Shown piece after piece: positions 1 through 10,260 of a stretch of 31,444 bases of DNA. A model generated the notes under the pieces. That model was not told the DNA's origin. It searched no databases and worked only from the letters and a program-made list of their open reading frames with translations. Origin of the DNA: Draconibacterium sp. (GTDB lineage Bacteria; Bacteroidota; Bacteroidia; Bacteroidales; Prolixibacteraceae); NCBI GenBank assembly GCA_016705335.1, contig JADIYN010000042.1:1-31444 (forward strand). The letters run 5' to 3'. Made by a program: the position numbers and the translations under genes. Within the stretch, counting starts at the first letter, position 1. Every line of letters begins with the position of its first letter.

Positions 1-844
1 ACCTGTCTTTAAATATAAATTTGGTATTGTCATTGTATAGTAATTCATAGCCCATACCATTGCCCCAAAAATTAATTATCCGATAGTTTTTGTTATCTGT
101 AAAACTCAAAAGTTCCTTTCTGAGGTAATTGCTCTTTATAATCCATCGAATATAAAAGTTCGGAAGAACCACTTAAAATAATTCCAAAAGATGGAAGTGT
201 GGTTTTTGTATCTGATTTTATGGTAAATGAAATATCATGATTGTCTGAAATAACAGAATTAAGTCTAATCCACTAAATTCTTCTGCTACCTGGAACCTAG
301 AAATTCCAATGGTCTTGCAGATCGGTTACCTGCCAGTTTCAGTAGTTTCCCACTTTAAGTTAATAAAGTCAAGATTTGCAGGAGCCAATTCTTCAAAAAA
401 CAGATTATATTTTAATGTTTCATTAACCGAGCTGTTTAAATAAACAAACAGATATAAATCATCTGGTAAACTTGGTTCAAAAAATATTTCACACTTTCCT
501 GTCTCGTAAGTTGATATTGAAATGGTGTCACGCTTAGAAGTTAGTAGTACCATTCTAAGACTTAATATGGAATACCAGGCTGGAAACAAAACAAGTTATA
601 TTTTACACCTGTTTTCACTTTAAGATGATATAAATTGAATCATTTTGTGTGAAAAAAATATTGGTATAAAAACGATTATTATTCTCACTTACATAAATTT
701 TTTGGCCAGGTTATCTTCCAATAAAATGCCCCTTCTAAATCGGAAGAGGACTGGAATTGGCTCATCCTCGTCTTTAAGACATGAAACGAAAATAAATGCT
801 ATTGTAAAAAAGAATAGCAAACTTAGTAGTATTGTTTTTTTCAT
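1..844 (-). pseudogene. Disrupted lipoprotein gene, partial at left edge
   Basis: Reading leftwards from ATG at 844-842, the product begins MKKTILLSLLFF and reaches a lipobox (FVSC, Cys21) followed by the acidic stretch LKDEDEPIP, a typical Bacteroidota lipoprotein export signal. The first open frame stops after 50 codons at 692, but coherent protein-like sequence continues in other frames: YVSENNNRFYTNIFF about 690-610, VKTGVKYNLFCFQPG about 615-560, the block 589-326 containing FEPSLPDDLYLFVYLNSSVN, then FGIILSGSSELLYSMDY about 190-140, and NYRIINFWGNGMGYELLYND up to base 1. At least four frame changes are needed. I do not recognise the family; the beta-rich, Asn/Tyr-rich sequence suits a surface or periplasmic lipoprotein. 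It is either a frame-damaged assembly of a real gene or a pseudogene; other genes in this window favour the former. Confidence 0.6.
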
Positions 845-1178
845 TTGAAAATATCTTTTTTTATTAGAGTTTTAAACTGAACGATAAAATCTGTTTCCCC
901 GCAATTTGCGGGTATTTCGGCATTACCTGAATGTATTAATAATTTGATTAACTACACTTTTCATGAAACGGGGTTTTTTGTGTCGGAATTTTTTTTGCAT
1001 TATGTTTGGTTTATTATGATTGCGATTTCAAATTTAAAAATTTTTAGACCCCGTGTTGTCAAACACTTAACTATTTTTTGATTTGGGTTGGATTTTTCAA
1101 AAATTTTATTGAGTTGACCAAATGTTGGTTTTAATGGTTTTTCAAATCACAATAAAACAAATTTGACGTGCATTTTTG

Positions 1179-1186
1179 TACTTTTG
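1179..1186 (+). promoter_or_regulatory. Candidate Bacteroidota -7 element for GH36-GH125
   Basis: TACTTTTG matches the Bacteroidota -7 consensus TAnnTTTG exactly. A TTTG lies upstream at 1162-1165, but the gap is 13 bases where about 19-21 is usual, so only the -7 half is supported. If used, the GH36 leader would be about 120 bases, long enough to contain the inverted repeats at 1213-1259. Confidence 0.35.
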
Positions 1187-1212
1187 AAATCGACTTTGAT
1201 TGTGACTTTTAT

Positions 1213-1259
1213 TTCCGACAAATCGGAACAAGCTGTGACAAGGTACCAAAGACTTGTCA
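1213..1259. repeat. Two inverted repeats in the GH36 leader
   Basis: TTCCGA-caaa-TCGGAA (1213-1228) is a perfect 6-bp inverted repeat with a 4-base loop. TGACAAG (1236-1242) and CTTGTCA (1253-1259) form a perfect 7-bp inverted repeat with a 10-base spacer. They lie between the candidate promoter and the GH36 start at 1317, so they could be operator half-sites or leader hairpins. No function can be assigned from the sequence alone. Confidence 0.4.
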
Positions 1260-1316
1260 GCGTTAAAAGTATTACAGAACAAATAAAATTGAAACAAAAA
1301 TCTAAAACCAGCTAAA

Positions 1317-3538
1317 ATGAAACAGTTAAAACAAATTCTGCTATCGAAAAAAACCCTGGCAACCATTGGTTTTGCAACAATGCTTTTTACAGTTTTTGCG
1401 CAAAAAGTTACCATTCCCATTGAGACCAAAAACTCGGTTATTTTACTGCAAACCGACAATCAAAACCGTTTGATGACCATCTATTCAGGTGCGCCTTTAA
1501 CCAACGAAACCGATTATTATGCAGTTGCACAACAATTTCACTTTTTCGACAACAACGCCGGAATAAACAATTCGGCTTACACACCTGCCGGAACCTGGAA
1601 CCTTGCAGAACCTGCCATCCAGGTGCTTCACGCCGATGGAAACCCGTCCCTGGAACTGCTTTATGTGAGCCACAAAAAGGAGAAAGCTGATGCCAATTCT
1701 TCAATTACAAGAATTTTACTGAAAGACCCCAATTATCCGTTTGAGGTAACTTTGGTGTATCAGGTCTGGGAAAAGGAAAACGTGATTGAGCAGTGGACGG
1801 AAATCAAACACAGCGAAGCAAATCCTGTGGTTTTGAAAAAATATGCTTCGGCAAACCTGTATTTCTCCGATAAGGATTTTTACCTGACAACCTACAGCAA
1901 CAAATGGGCAAAAAGAAATGCAGCCCACCGAAACCAAACTTGTGCGCGGCATTCACACCATCGACTCGAAATTGGGTGCGCGCGCCATGTTGCTGCAATC
2001 GCACACTTTTATGCTGTCGTTTGGCGAAAAAGCCACCGAAAACAGTGGCAAAGTAATGCTGGGACAACTGGCCTGGAGCGGCAATTTCAAAATCGATTTT
2101 GAAGTGGATTCCTATGAAAATCTGCGTTTGATTGCCGGAATAAATCCGTATGCTTCTGAATATGCGCTCGCAGCCAATAAAACATTTAAAACACCTTCGT
2201 TTATTTACACGATCTCTGAAAAAGGAACTGGTGAAGCCAGCCGCAATCTGCACAACTGGGCGCGCAAATACCGTGTTCTTGATGGCGAAGGCGAACGTTT
2301 GACTTTGCTAAACAACTGGGAAGCAACTTATTTCAATTTCGATGAAAACAAACTGACTGAACTGTTTAAAGATGCAAATGATTTGGGTGTTGATCTGTTT
2401 TTGCTTGACGATGGCTGGTTTGGCAATAAATACCCGCGAAATGGTGATAATGCAGGTCTTGGCGACTGGCAGGAAAATGTAAAAAAACTACCCAACGGAA
2501 TTGGTTATCTGGTAAAAGAAGCCACAAAAGCAGGTGTAAAATTTGGTATTTGGATTGAACCCGAAATGGTAAATCCCAAAAGCGAGTTGTACGAAAATCA
2601 TCTGGACTGGGTAATTCGCCAACCCGACCGCCCCGAAGTTTATTTTCGCAACCAGTTGGTGCTCGATATGAGTAATCCCGAAGTTCAGGATTTTGTGTTT
2701 GACATAGTTGACAACCTGTTTACACAAAACCCCGATCTGGCATTTATAAAATGGGATTGCAACTCAGTAATTTACAATGCCAACTCCGAATACCTGAAAA
2801 AACAGGGTTTGCCGCAATCGCATTTATATGTTGATTATGTACACGGATTATACAGTGTTTTGGAACGACTGCGCAAAATATCCAAAAGTACCGATGATGC
2901 TTTGTTCAGGTGGCGGTGGCCGTGCCGATTACGAACTGCTGAAATACTTTACCGAATTCTGGCTGAGCGATGACACCGAACCCATCGAGCGGATTTTTAT
3001 GCAGTGGGATTATTCGTATTTCTACCCCGCAATTGTGAGCGACAACCATGTTACCGACTGGGGCAAACAACCGCTAAAATTCAGGGTTGACGTGGCAAGC
3101 ATGGGGAAACTCGGTTTCGATATTGTTGCCGGAGAACTCAATGAAAAAGATTTGGAATTCGCCAAACAAGCCGTTAAAAATTATGATGATTTTAAAGAAA
3201 TTGTGTGGCACGGAGATTTATACAGACTGGTAAATCCACACGAAAACAACATTGCTTCGTTGATGTACAGCAACAAGGATAAAAGCAAAGCAATTGTTTT
3301 TAACTACCTTGTAAACAACCGTCAGCAGATTGACACCTCGGTTTTACCGGTTAAACTGAACGGATTGGATGCAGGTAAAAAATACGAAGTAAAAGAGATC
3401 AATATTTACCCCGGATCACGCTCGCCACTTGCTGAAGGCAAAATTTATTCAGGCGATTTTTTGATGAAAGTTGGGATAAACCCTGCCGTAAGTTTAAGAA
3501 GAACAAGTGTGGTTTTGGAGATAAATGAGGTGAAATAA
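1317..3538 (+). CDS. GH36-family alpha-galactosidase (two frameshifts)
   Basis: Secreted alpha-galactosidase expected to release terminal alpha-linked galactose from oligo- or polysaccharides. Reconstructed length is 739 residues, usual for GH36 of the long bacterial type. An N-terminal signal peptide (MKQLKQILLSKKTLATIGFA...VFA) precedes the beta-sandwich domain; the catalytic barrel has LLDDGWFG, WIEPEMVNP, the nucleophile motif FIKWDCN (Asp at codon 2755-2757, about residue 480) and CSGGGGRADYELL followed by WLSDDTEPIER (acid/base Asp at 2969-2971, about residue 551). The frame shifts by +1 in the A-run 1910-1914 and again in 2875-2878; removing one A from each run rejoins all three segments without loss of conserved sequence. 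It ends TAA at 3536-3538, 27 bases before the GH125 gene, so the two are probably co-transcribed. Family call is strong; exact substrate is not visible. Confidence 0.93.
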
Positions 3539-3565
3539 ATTGAATTTAAAAACATAAATAAAACA

Positions 3566-4993
3566 ATGACAAACAGAAGAGATTTTATCAGGAAAGGGAC
3601 GGTAGTAGTTGGCGGATTGGCAATGGCAGGAACAGGTGCAGCATTTGCAGCAACTGCCAATGTAACATATACAAGCAACCGTCCACCGGTTGGAAAACGA
3701 CATTTTACTTCAGCAGCTGTTGAAAAAACAATTGCAGCCACAAAAGCCAAAATAAAAGACCCAAAACTGGCGTGGATGTTCGAAAACTGTTTCCCAAACA
3801 CGCTGGATACAACTGTTGAATTCGGCACAAAAAACGGCAAACCCGATACTTTTGTAATTACAGGCGATATTCATGCCATGTGGTTGCGCGATTCGTCGGC
3901 TCAGGTTTGACCATATTTGCCACTGGCAAAAGAAGACAAGGAATTGCAGAAATTGCTGGCTGGCGTGGTTCACCGTCAAACGCAATGTGTTTTGCTCGAT
4001 TCGTATGCCAACGCATTTAACAAAGAACTCGTGCCGGGCGAATGGGCGAAAGACAACACCGATATGAAGGACGGTTTGCACGAGCGCAAATGGGAAATAG
4101 ATTCACTGGCCTACACGGTACGGCTGGCCTACAATTACTGGATTACAACGGGCGACACCTCAGTTTTTGATGCCGACTGGCAAAAGAGGAGCAAAAATCG
4201 TTGATACTTTTATCGTTCAACAAAGAAAAGACGGAACTGGACCTTATAAATTGCCCGCGTAACCGACCGCCAACTGGATACTTTGTCGAACGGCGGATAC
4301 GGACGTCCGCTAAAACCGGTGGGTTTGATCAATTCCTCGTTCCGCCCGTCTGACGATGCTGCCACTTACGGTTTTTTAATTCCATCGAATTTGTTTGCCG
4401 TAATTTCGCTTAAACAACTGGCAGAAATCAGCAACAAAGTTACCAGTGATAAAACATTTGCAAAAAAATGTACTGATCTGGCAAACGAAGTAAATGCCGC
4501 TATTCAGAAATATGCAATAATCGAACACAAAAAATACGGAAAAGTGTATGCTTTTGAAGTTGACGGTTTTGGAAATGCAACTTTTATGGACGATGCCAAT
4601 GTACCAAGTTTGCTTGCCCTGCCCTATCTCGGTTCGGTAGAATTAAACGACCCCATTTTCCAGAACACACGTAAACTGGTTTGGAGCGATGACAACCCTT
4701 ATTTCTTTAAAGGTAAAGCCGGCGAAGGAATAGGTGGTCCGCATGTGGGTTACGACATGGTTTGGCCCATGAGCATTATCATGCGTGCCATGACAAGCAC
4801 CGACCACAAAGAAATTGCCTGGTGTGTGAAAACCCTGCGCAACACAGATGCCGAAACCGGTTTTATGCACGAAACTTTCCACAAAGACGACCCAAAAAAC
4901 TTCACCCGCTCGTGGTTTGCCTGGGCAAATACTTTATTTGGTGAATTAATTCTGAAACTGGTTAACGAGGGGAAAACAGATTTGCTGGAATAG
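3566..4993 (+). CDS. GH125-family exo-alpha-mannosidase with Tat signal (nonsense codon plus two frameshifts)
   Basis: GH125 enzymes (former DUF1237) are exo-acting alpha-1,6-mannosidases used on mannan or N-glycan cores. The reconstructed protein is 475 residues, normal for the family. The start has a twin-arginine signal (NRRDFIRKG, then a Gly/Ala-rich core ending AAFAA), so a folded protein is probably exported by Tat. Family landmarks include HAMWLRDSSAQV, NGGYGRPLKPVGLINSSFRPSDDA, GFGNATFMDDANVPSLL, GGPHVGYDMVWPMSIIMRA and FMHETFHKDDP. Lesions: an in-frame TGA at 3908-3910 where the family has Trp (AQV-W-PY), one extra A in 4193-4197, and one missing T near 4251-4252 (restores PYKFARVTDRQ). 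The last two cancel each other, so the downstream frame is the original one. Stop is TAG. It follows GH36 by 27 bases, suggesting a joint role on a glycan with galactose and mannose. Confidence 0.9.
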
Positions 4994-5015
4994 AAAAATT
5001 CCAGTTATGGTTAAA

Positions 5016-5120
5016 AAAAAGAGGCTGTCTCAAAAGACAAGTGATTTAGTTCAAAACTTTCCGGAATTGCCCCCCCCAAACCTCCCCTAAAGTTGGGCAG
5101 TCCCTACAGGGGGTTAAATT
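5016..5120. repeat. Intergenic repeat-like block between convergent glycosidase genes
   Basis: Between the stops of GH125 (4993) and the GH39-like gene (5158) is a noncoding block. An A-run leads to gaggctgtctcaaaag (5021-5036), which resembles terminal sequence of some transposons but has no partner or transposase here. Then comes a C-rich/G-rich segment (about 5069-5113) with C7, cctcccctaaag and ccctacaggggg, similar in style to the palindromic element at 28908-28996. It probably also serves as the transcription end for both operons, though no clean stem plus T-run is evident. Confidence 0.45.
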
Positions 5121-5157
5121 TCTGGTTGCGAGTTCAAGGCACCCTTTTTTTTCAAAG

Positions 5158-6840
5158 CTACTGCAACACAAACATCACCACGCCCTGCCGTTCAAGTACA
5201 AAATCAAAATCAAGAGTGTTGTTTTTGATTGGGATTGTCGGGCTAAATTTTATTTGCTCCAGCAACGCTGCATCTTCCAGTTGTTTGTATTCCTGTTCAT
5301 TTGGATTTTGCGGCGATCCCATGGAAAGCCATTTCGTATAGGAATTGCTATGTTGTTTATCAACCAAATAGCATGAAACATTAGCTTTTCCTGTTTTAAA
5401 TGACAGGTTTTCTATTTTAAAATGAATGCTGGCAGCTTGTCCTTCCAGATCATCATCGTGGTAATTCCATGCCATTATGTAAACCCGTTCCCCATCAAAA
5501 CTTGCATAGGCAGAAACATCCGCTTTTCCGCGGACACTATTTTTCACAATACTGTCCAGTTTCACTTCGGCGTCGCTGTTTACAGCAACCCTTTCCCCAT
5601 CCATCATGCTGAACATTTTAAAAACATTGTAAACAGGCTTATTAATTCCGTTTGTTGAAAGCGCCCGAAACCCGGCAAAAAACGGTTGGTTTTCAAATTC
5701 AAAAGCCCAGGTTAATGCTCCTTCCAAATTGACACCATATTTTCCGGCCAAATCGAGTTTGCGAACAAAACTTGCCGCCGTGTAACTTGAGTACATGCTG
5801 CCATTTCTGTAGCCCAACTGTTCACCCTGGCAGGCTGCACAACCTTCGGGATCTGATTCTCCGATAACAATTGGCAGTGATTTGGTTTCGGGAAAATCTG
5901 CTATCATTTTAAATCCTTTTTCGATTGTACTCAGTTGCCACCCCATGTTCATCTGCACAAATCCGTTTTTAAAAGTTGGTTCCCCTTTGGCATGAAACGA
6001 AACAAAATCCATCGGTGTCCCTGTTTTTCCTGTTGCATAATTTAAACCTGTCAGACAGTGTTTTATGAAATTCCTAGTAAAATTTCCACCATCGCCTGCT
6101 GAATCCGGACCGCCTACTTTTGCCGATGGAAATGCGCGTTTTACACCATGGATCGCATAATCGTGAAGCTTATAAAACTCTTCGGGCGTGCCTTTCCAGT
6201 ATGGAATATTTGCTTCATTCCATGTTTGCCAGTACCACTTTTCTACTGACGCCTCGCCATATCTTTCAACACAATGCAAAGCCCACTGATAGACCAGTTC
6301 TTCCCATTTATTATAATCCTTTGGCGGATATGCCCAACCCGTAAAAATTTCATCGTAAGGCAAAGTTGGATCCCAATGGTGGCGGTACGGATCCGGCTTA
6401 ACAGACATTGCTTCCGGCATAAAACCAATTTCAACATACGGCAAAACTCCGTTCCATATATAGGCATCAAAAATACTGTCAACAATTGTGAAGTCGTAAA
6501 CTGGTTTTCCATCCTTATCTTCGGTATAAATATTTGTTGATCCCCACTTTAAGGCAGCAGACCCATCTCCTGTGTTCAGTAAATTGTGAGTTCTGAAAAA
6601 CACTTCCTTTTTCTTTAGTTTCCCAAGATCGGCAAGCAACTTTTTCCCATTTTTCATATAGGCATAGTTGGGTTCATCGGCGCCAAAAAACCGCCATATA
6701 TGATTTACCGGTCCAAGTTTTTCTTTCAAGTCAACTTTAATATTTACATCGAAATCATTTTTTGTTTTTTCGATTTTATTTTGTCCTGTTGAAGTAATAA
6801 TTGCTATCACAAAACTAACGAGCAATACATATTTATTCAT
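5158..6840 (-). CDS. GH39-like glycoside hydrolase (secreted)
   Basis: Intact 560-residue protein, one of the few long genes here without a frame break. A signal peptide (MNKYVLLVSFVIAIITSTGQ) is followed by a clan GH-A-like barrel: the start region HIWRFFGADEPNYAYM resembles the GH39 N-terminal substrate loop, FRTHNLL precedes the first strands, WYWQTWNEAN carries the putative acid/base Glu209, and LPIVIGESDPEGC carries the putative nucleophile Glu328. A C-terminal beta-sandwich (from about residue 440) is typical of GH39. Family members include beta-xylosidases, alpha-L-iduronidases and plant-glycan-active enzymes, so substrate cannot be fixed; WNEAN instead of WNEPN and a nearby Cys pair (CAAC, 334-337) are mild peculiarities. 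It lies 152 bases after the GH106-like gene on the same strand, probably in one operon. Confidence 0.82.
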   Translation of the reverse strand: MNKYVLLVSFVIAIITSTGQNKIEKTKNDFDVNIKVDLKEKLGPVNHIWRFFGADEPNYAYMKNGKKLLADLGKLKKKEVFFRTHNLLNTGDGSAALKWGSTNIYTEDKDGKPVYDFTIVDSIFDAYIWNGVLPYVEIGFMPEAMSVKPDPYRHHWDPTLPYDEIFTGWAYPPKDYNKWEELVYQWALHCVERYGEASVEKWYWQTWNEANIPYWKGTPEEFYKLHDYAIHGVKRAFPSAKVGGPDSAGDGGNFTRNFIKHCLTGLNYATGKTGTPMDFVSFHAKGEPTFKNGFVQMNMGWQLSTIEKGFKMIADFPETKSLPIVIGESDPEGCAACQGEQLGYRNGSMYSSYTAASFVRKLDLAGKYGVNLEGALTWAFEFENQPFFAGFRALSTNGINKPVYNVFKMFSMMDGERVAVNSDAEVKLDSIVKNSVRGKADVSAYASFDGERVYIMAWNYHDDDLEGQAASIHFKIENLSFKTGKANVSCYLVDKQHSNSYTKWLSMGSPQNPNEQEYKQLEDAALLEQIKFSPTIPIKNNTLDFDFVLERQGVVMFVLQ

Positions 6841-6992
6841 GGGCGATGTTTTTTGTACGAATTAAAAATACGATAATTTATATCGGATTTACAATTTTAA
6901 ACAGTCAGCATATAACATGGACAGCTTAAAGCCGCAGAGCAGTGAAAAATTAGTTATATAAAATTCTGAAGCTTTACCGGGCAACAATGAAT

Positions 6993-9900
6993 TTATTTTA
7001 GTATTTCAATTGAAACCGGTGAAAGCAAACCTGCAGGTAATGGTTCTTCCCCGGGAGCAATATCTTCTACAACAGTAAATGAATATTTTTCGCTGTCGGA
7101 CAGCATTTTGTCTTTAATTAAGCGGTTACGCCAAAGGTTGGCCACCTCAATTTCAAGTTGATTTTCGCCAGTCTGCAACAAACCTGATATATTTAAACGA
7201 TAAGGCGCCATCCACACACCGCCTGCATTCTTACCTTTAAGTTTCACAGTTGCCATAACGCCAACATTGCCAAGGTTGATGAAATATTCTGAAGTATCGT
7301 CAACTTTTTCGCAATTGAAAGTGGTGGTATAAACTGCAGTTCCCGAATAATATTTTATTTTTTCGTCAGTTGATTCAGCCCAGTCAGTCAGTTTCTCAAA
7401 AGCAACAGGTTGTTGCGGGCCAATTGCTTTATTTTTGAAATCAACCGTGTAAGTATTTTCGAGCGTTTGAATTACTTCAGGTTCAGGAAAATTTGTTTTG
7501 AATCCTTTTTTAACATCAGCATTTACAGCATCAGTAAAAACAAGAAACCAACTTTCCGCAGGTTTCAATTTAATTGGAACAGCAGTTCCGTTTTCAGTAA
7601 TCTGAAAATCATTTAACTGTCTGATAGTTCCGGTTACCGCATCCCACAACTGGGGTTTTAGTTTTGAACCTACACGAAAAACTGGATTGATCTCCACTTC
7701 ATCATCTCCCTGGTTTGTGATGAAATAAATATCCATCCCCGGCAAGGTTCGGTGTGTCCACAATACAGGCACATCTTCGCCCAAATCAAAATCCTTTTTA
7801 AGCTTGAGAATTTGAAAAACTTCTGTCAAATCCTGTCCATTCAGCACAAGTCCGTTTCCATACCTGTTTATCATTTTTCCATCCTGAACTTCGCCATTCC
7901 AGAGTTTTGCCGCCAATTCCTTTACCTGCACATCGCATTCCGGATAATTCTGAAGACCAGGCGATTTTTCAGGTTTCGGACCTAAAATAACTCCACCCTG
8001 CTGAACAAGTTGTTCCAGTTTCGACAATACTTCGGGGCGAATAGTTTCAAGTGGGGGCAGAACCATGACACTGTAAGTCATTCCGTCCGGCAGCATAAAT
8101 TTACCGTCTTTTATGGTAAGCCGGTTTAAAATAACCTCTGCATTTATGTAATCGTATGAAAAACCATCAGGAATTTCAGGGGTGCGGCCACCCGTCATAA
8201 TAGGAGCATTTTCGCCAATAAAATAACAAACATCGGCAGTATATTTTCCCTGTTGCAACATATGCTGACAACGGCGCAAATAGTCAAAATAATAATTTGC
8301 CTGACCAAACCAGGTGTTGTGACGGTTAAATTCGGTGCTGAACCACGCGTTCATTCCCGGCACCCGAACATCGTCGGGCTGATGAATGTACAGGTGTACA
8401 ACAAAATGGTTAATTCCCTCGGTGTAGCTCCAGTCACCCCGTTTTTTGAGTTTTGCCGGATGACGTGTATGCTTTTCCTGATGCGGTAAAAGCTTCAGCT
8501 GAAGTTATTGGTTTTCCGTAGGCATGGGCTGCTGATGATGCAGCTTTACACTCAATATTGCCCAATGTTCCTTCGTTCCAGAATTCACCACCAACTAAAT
8601 CCGACTGCCCGCCATACATCATAAATTCCGATGGGAAACCCCAGTGTCCATAATTTTCGAGCCATAATTTAAGGTTGTTTTCATTGCTCACTTTTCGCAA
8701 ACCACCAACATATTCGTGGGCCACATCATCGGCAACCGAACGACGCAAATCCCACAAAAACCGGTTCGATTCTTCCACACTGCCCACAATCCGCCCCGAC
8801 AAAACGGGTAAATATTTTACAGGATCATATCCATATTTTTCCGTGAATTTTGTTTCATATCCATCCGTCCAGTTCTGCGATCCCATTTCGTAACTGTCGG
8901 CAATAACATATTTAAATGCCGGTTTGCTCTCTTCAGGAATCCGTTTCAGAAATTCGCCAACAAAGTTTTCAAAATGAAACCGGGCCAAATCGCTGCTCAT
9001 TTTATCTATTTCATAACCTTGTCCCTGAGGCGCTGATGGCGAATTTTTTGTACCGGTTGGTGTCATCCCAATTCGCATGATCGTCCAGTTGCCAGCCGGA
9101 GCATCCCAGATTAATTTGCCGTTTTCATCCAGTTTATCACTAATGTCGATTACTTCGCCCGCATCCACAAGCATTTCCTTTTCTATATTTCCTTCCTGGT
9201 TTTTCCACAAATACGAATTCCAGAATGGTAAAGGTGTTGGAAACATTTTTCCCAACTGTTTTTCAACGAAATTTTCAAGTACGGCAGCCTCCGAAATATT
9301 TATTTCAGCAAATCCAACGCTGTTCAAATTACCTCCGAAATTTTGCAAAACCAATTTGAATTCATCTGTTTTTATATCCGGCAAAGCAATCGCCAGCTCG
9401 CCTTTTACAATTGGGCCAACATTTACAGAAAAATTACTTCTGTCGAAAGAAAACTCATGTACAAGTTTTTCTGCTCCATCAATTTTTGCATACAAAGCGC
9501 ATTCGCATTTGAATGGTGTTTGTGCCGGAATTAAAGAAATTTGGCGGGCTGTTATGGGTTTTTTCGTTTTTATTTCGATTGAAACTATACTTTCTTTCTC
9601 AACTTTTATTTCCCCGAAAGTTTTTAAATCGCCATCAAAACTGCTTTCGATATTTTTAATTTGAGGAGTACTTTTCAGGTCAGTTCCAACAGTTTTTAAA
9701 TTAACTGATTCTTTTGCAGGTGTAGGAAAAGCGAGTACACGTACATCCTGAAATTCATTGTTGGGTTGAATGAGATTCATCCCGGTTATTCCCGGGCCCT
9801 CAAACCTGGTTTCGCTAAAAGTAAGGTAACGCATTGCCATTTCAGACTTTACCCAGGGACCACCCGACTGGCTCCAGCCAGGGCAATTAAAAATACCGAT

Positions 9901-10260
9901 ATCAACGCCTATTCTTTTACCTTCGGTTACAGCATGAACCATGTGCGACCACCAATCTTCGCTGAGCATGGGAACTTTTCCGTCAATTCCGGCCGGATTT
10001 ATGTTTCCAATGTATGCCGTTCCGATTCCGGCTTTTTTCATTGCTTCCAAATCTTTTGTAATCCCTTCTTTTGAAATGTCATCATTTATCCAATACCAGT
10101 AACACCAAATTGTATTGTTTTCAGCCGGGGTTTTGAAGTTGGTTTGGATATTCAGAAATTCAGATTCAGACAGGCCCGACTGTTTTGCACAGCTTGAAAA
10201 CAGCAGTAATCCGGCTATAAAAAAGAAAGTGTAATTGAATAGTTTTAAGTTGGTTTTCAT
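6993..10260 (-). CDS. GH106-like alpha-L-rhamnosidase lipoprotein (one frameshift)
   Basis: Reconstructed length is 1088 residues, as expected for GH106. The start (MKTNLKLFNY...LLLFSSC) is a lipoprotein signal with Cys in the lipobox, so the enzyme is probably anchored to a membrane and may be surface exposed. Family hallmarks: IWCYWYWINDDISKEGITKD, the AGIGTAYIGNI strand, NCPGWSQSGGPWV, DSYEMGSQNWT, and SAEAFTASGKAY followed after the break by KKRGDWSYTEGINHFV and YIHQPDDVRVPGMN. The C-terminal part has beta-sandwich modules, including a final sugar-binding-like domain with GTAVYTTTF and NLGNVGVMATVKLKGKNAGG. The frame shifts by +1 near 8466; dropping one base joins AY to RHPAKLKKRGDW. The enzyme would remove terminal alpha-L-rhamnose from plant or microbial polysaccharides. 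It is the first gene of the leftward glycosidase pair. Confidence 0.88.

Larger units (their letters stand above)
845..1316. other. Divergent intergenic region, 472 bases
   Basis: This A+T-rich stretch separates the leftward lipoprotein gene from the rightward GH36 gene and must hold both promoters. It contains a small hairpin, cccgcaa-t-ttgcggg (898-912), a TACTTTTG element (1179-1186) and two inverted repeats nearer the GH36 start, listed separately. No coding sequence with sensible composition is visible here. Confidence 0.6.

Noticed and set aside
645..848. 67-codon plus-strand open frame
   Set aside because: The opposite strand encodes a clear lipoprotein signal with lipobox; the plus-strand frame is its shadow.
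1804..2253. 149-codon minus-strand open frame
   Set aside because: It is opposite the GH36 coding sequence, which has conserved motifs on the plus strand.
1317..3538. Programmed frameshifting as a shared expression mechanism
   Set aside because: The indels occur in unrelated genes, in both directions, at ordinary A/T runs without consistent slippery heptamers or downstream structures. Sequencing error is simpler.
3908..3910. Genome-wide UGA-to-Trp recoding
   Set aside because: Trp is TGG throughout and marR appears to end at TGA; a single TGA in one gene does not support a changed code.
8250..8270. Second TGTTGCA/TGCAACA-like Fur box (ttgcaacatatgc)
   Set aside because: It lies inside the GH106 coding sequence and lacks the 7-1-7 symmetry.
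9077..9664. 195-codon open frame on the plus strand
   Set aside because: It is antisense to the GH106-like gene, with Ser/Phe-rich composition expected from the opposite strand of coding DNA, and no recognisable domain or promoter.
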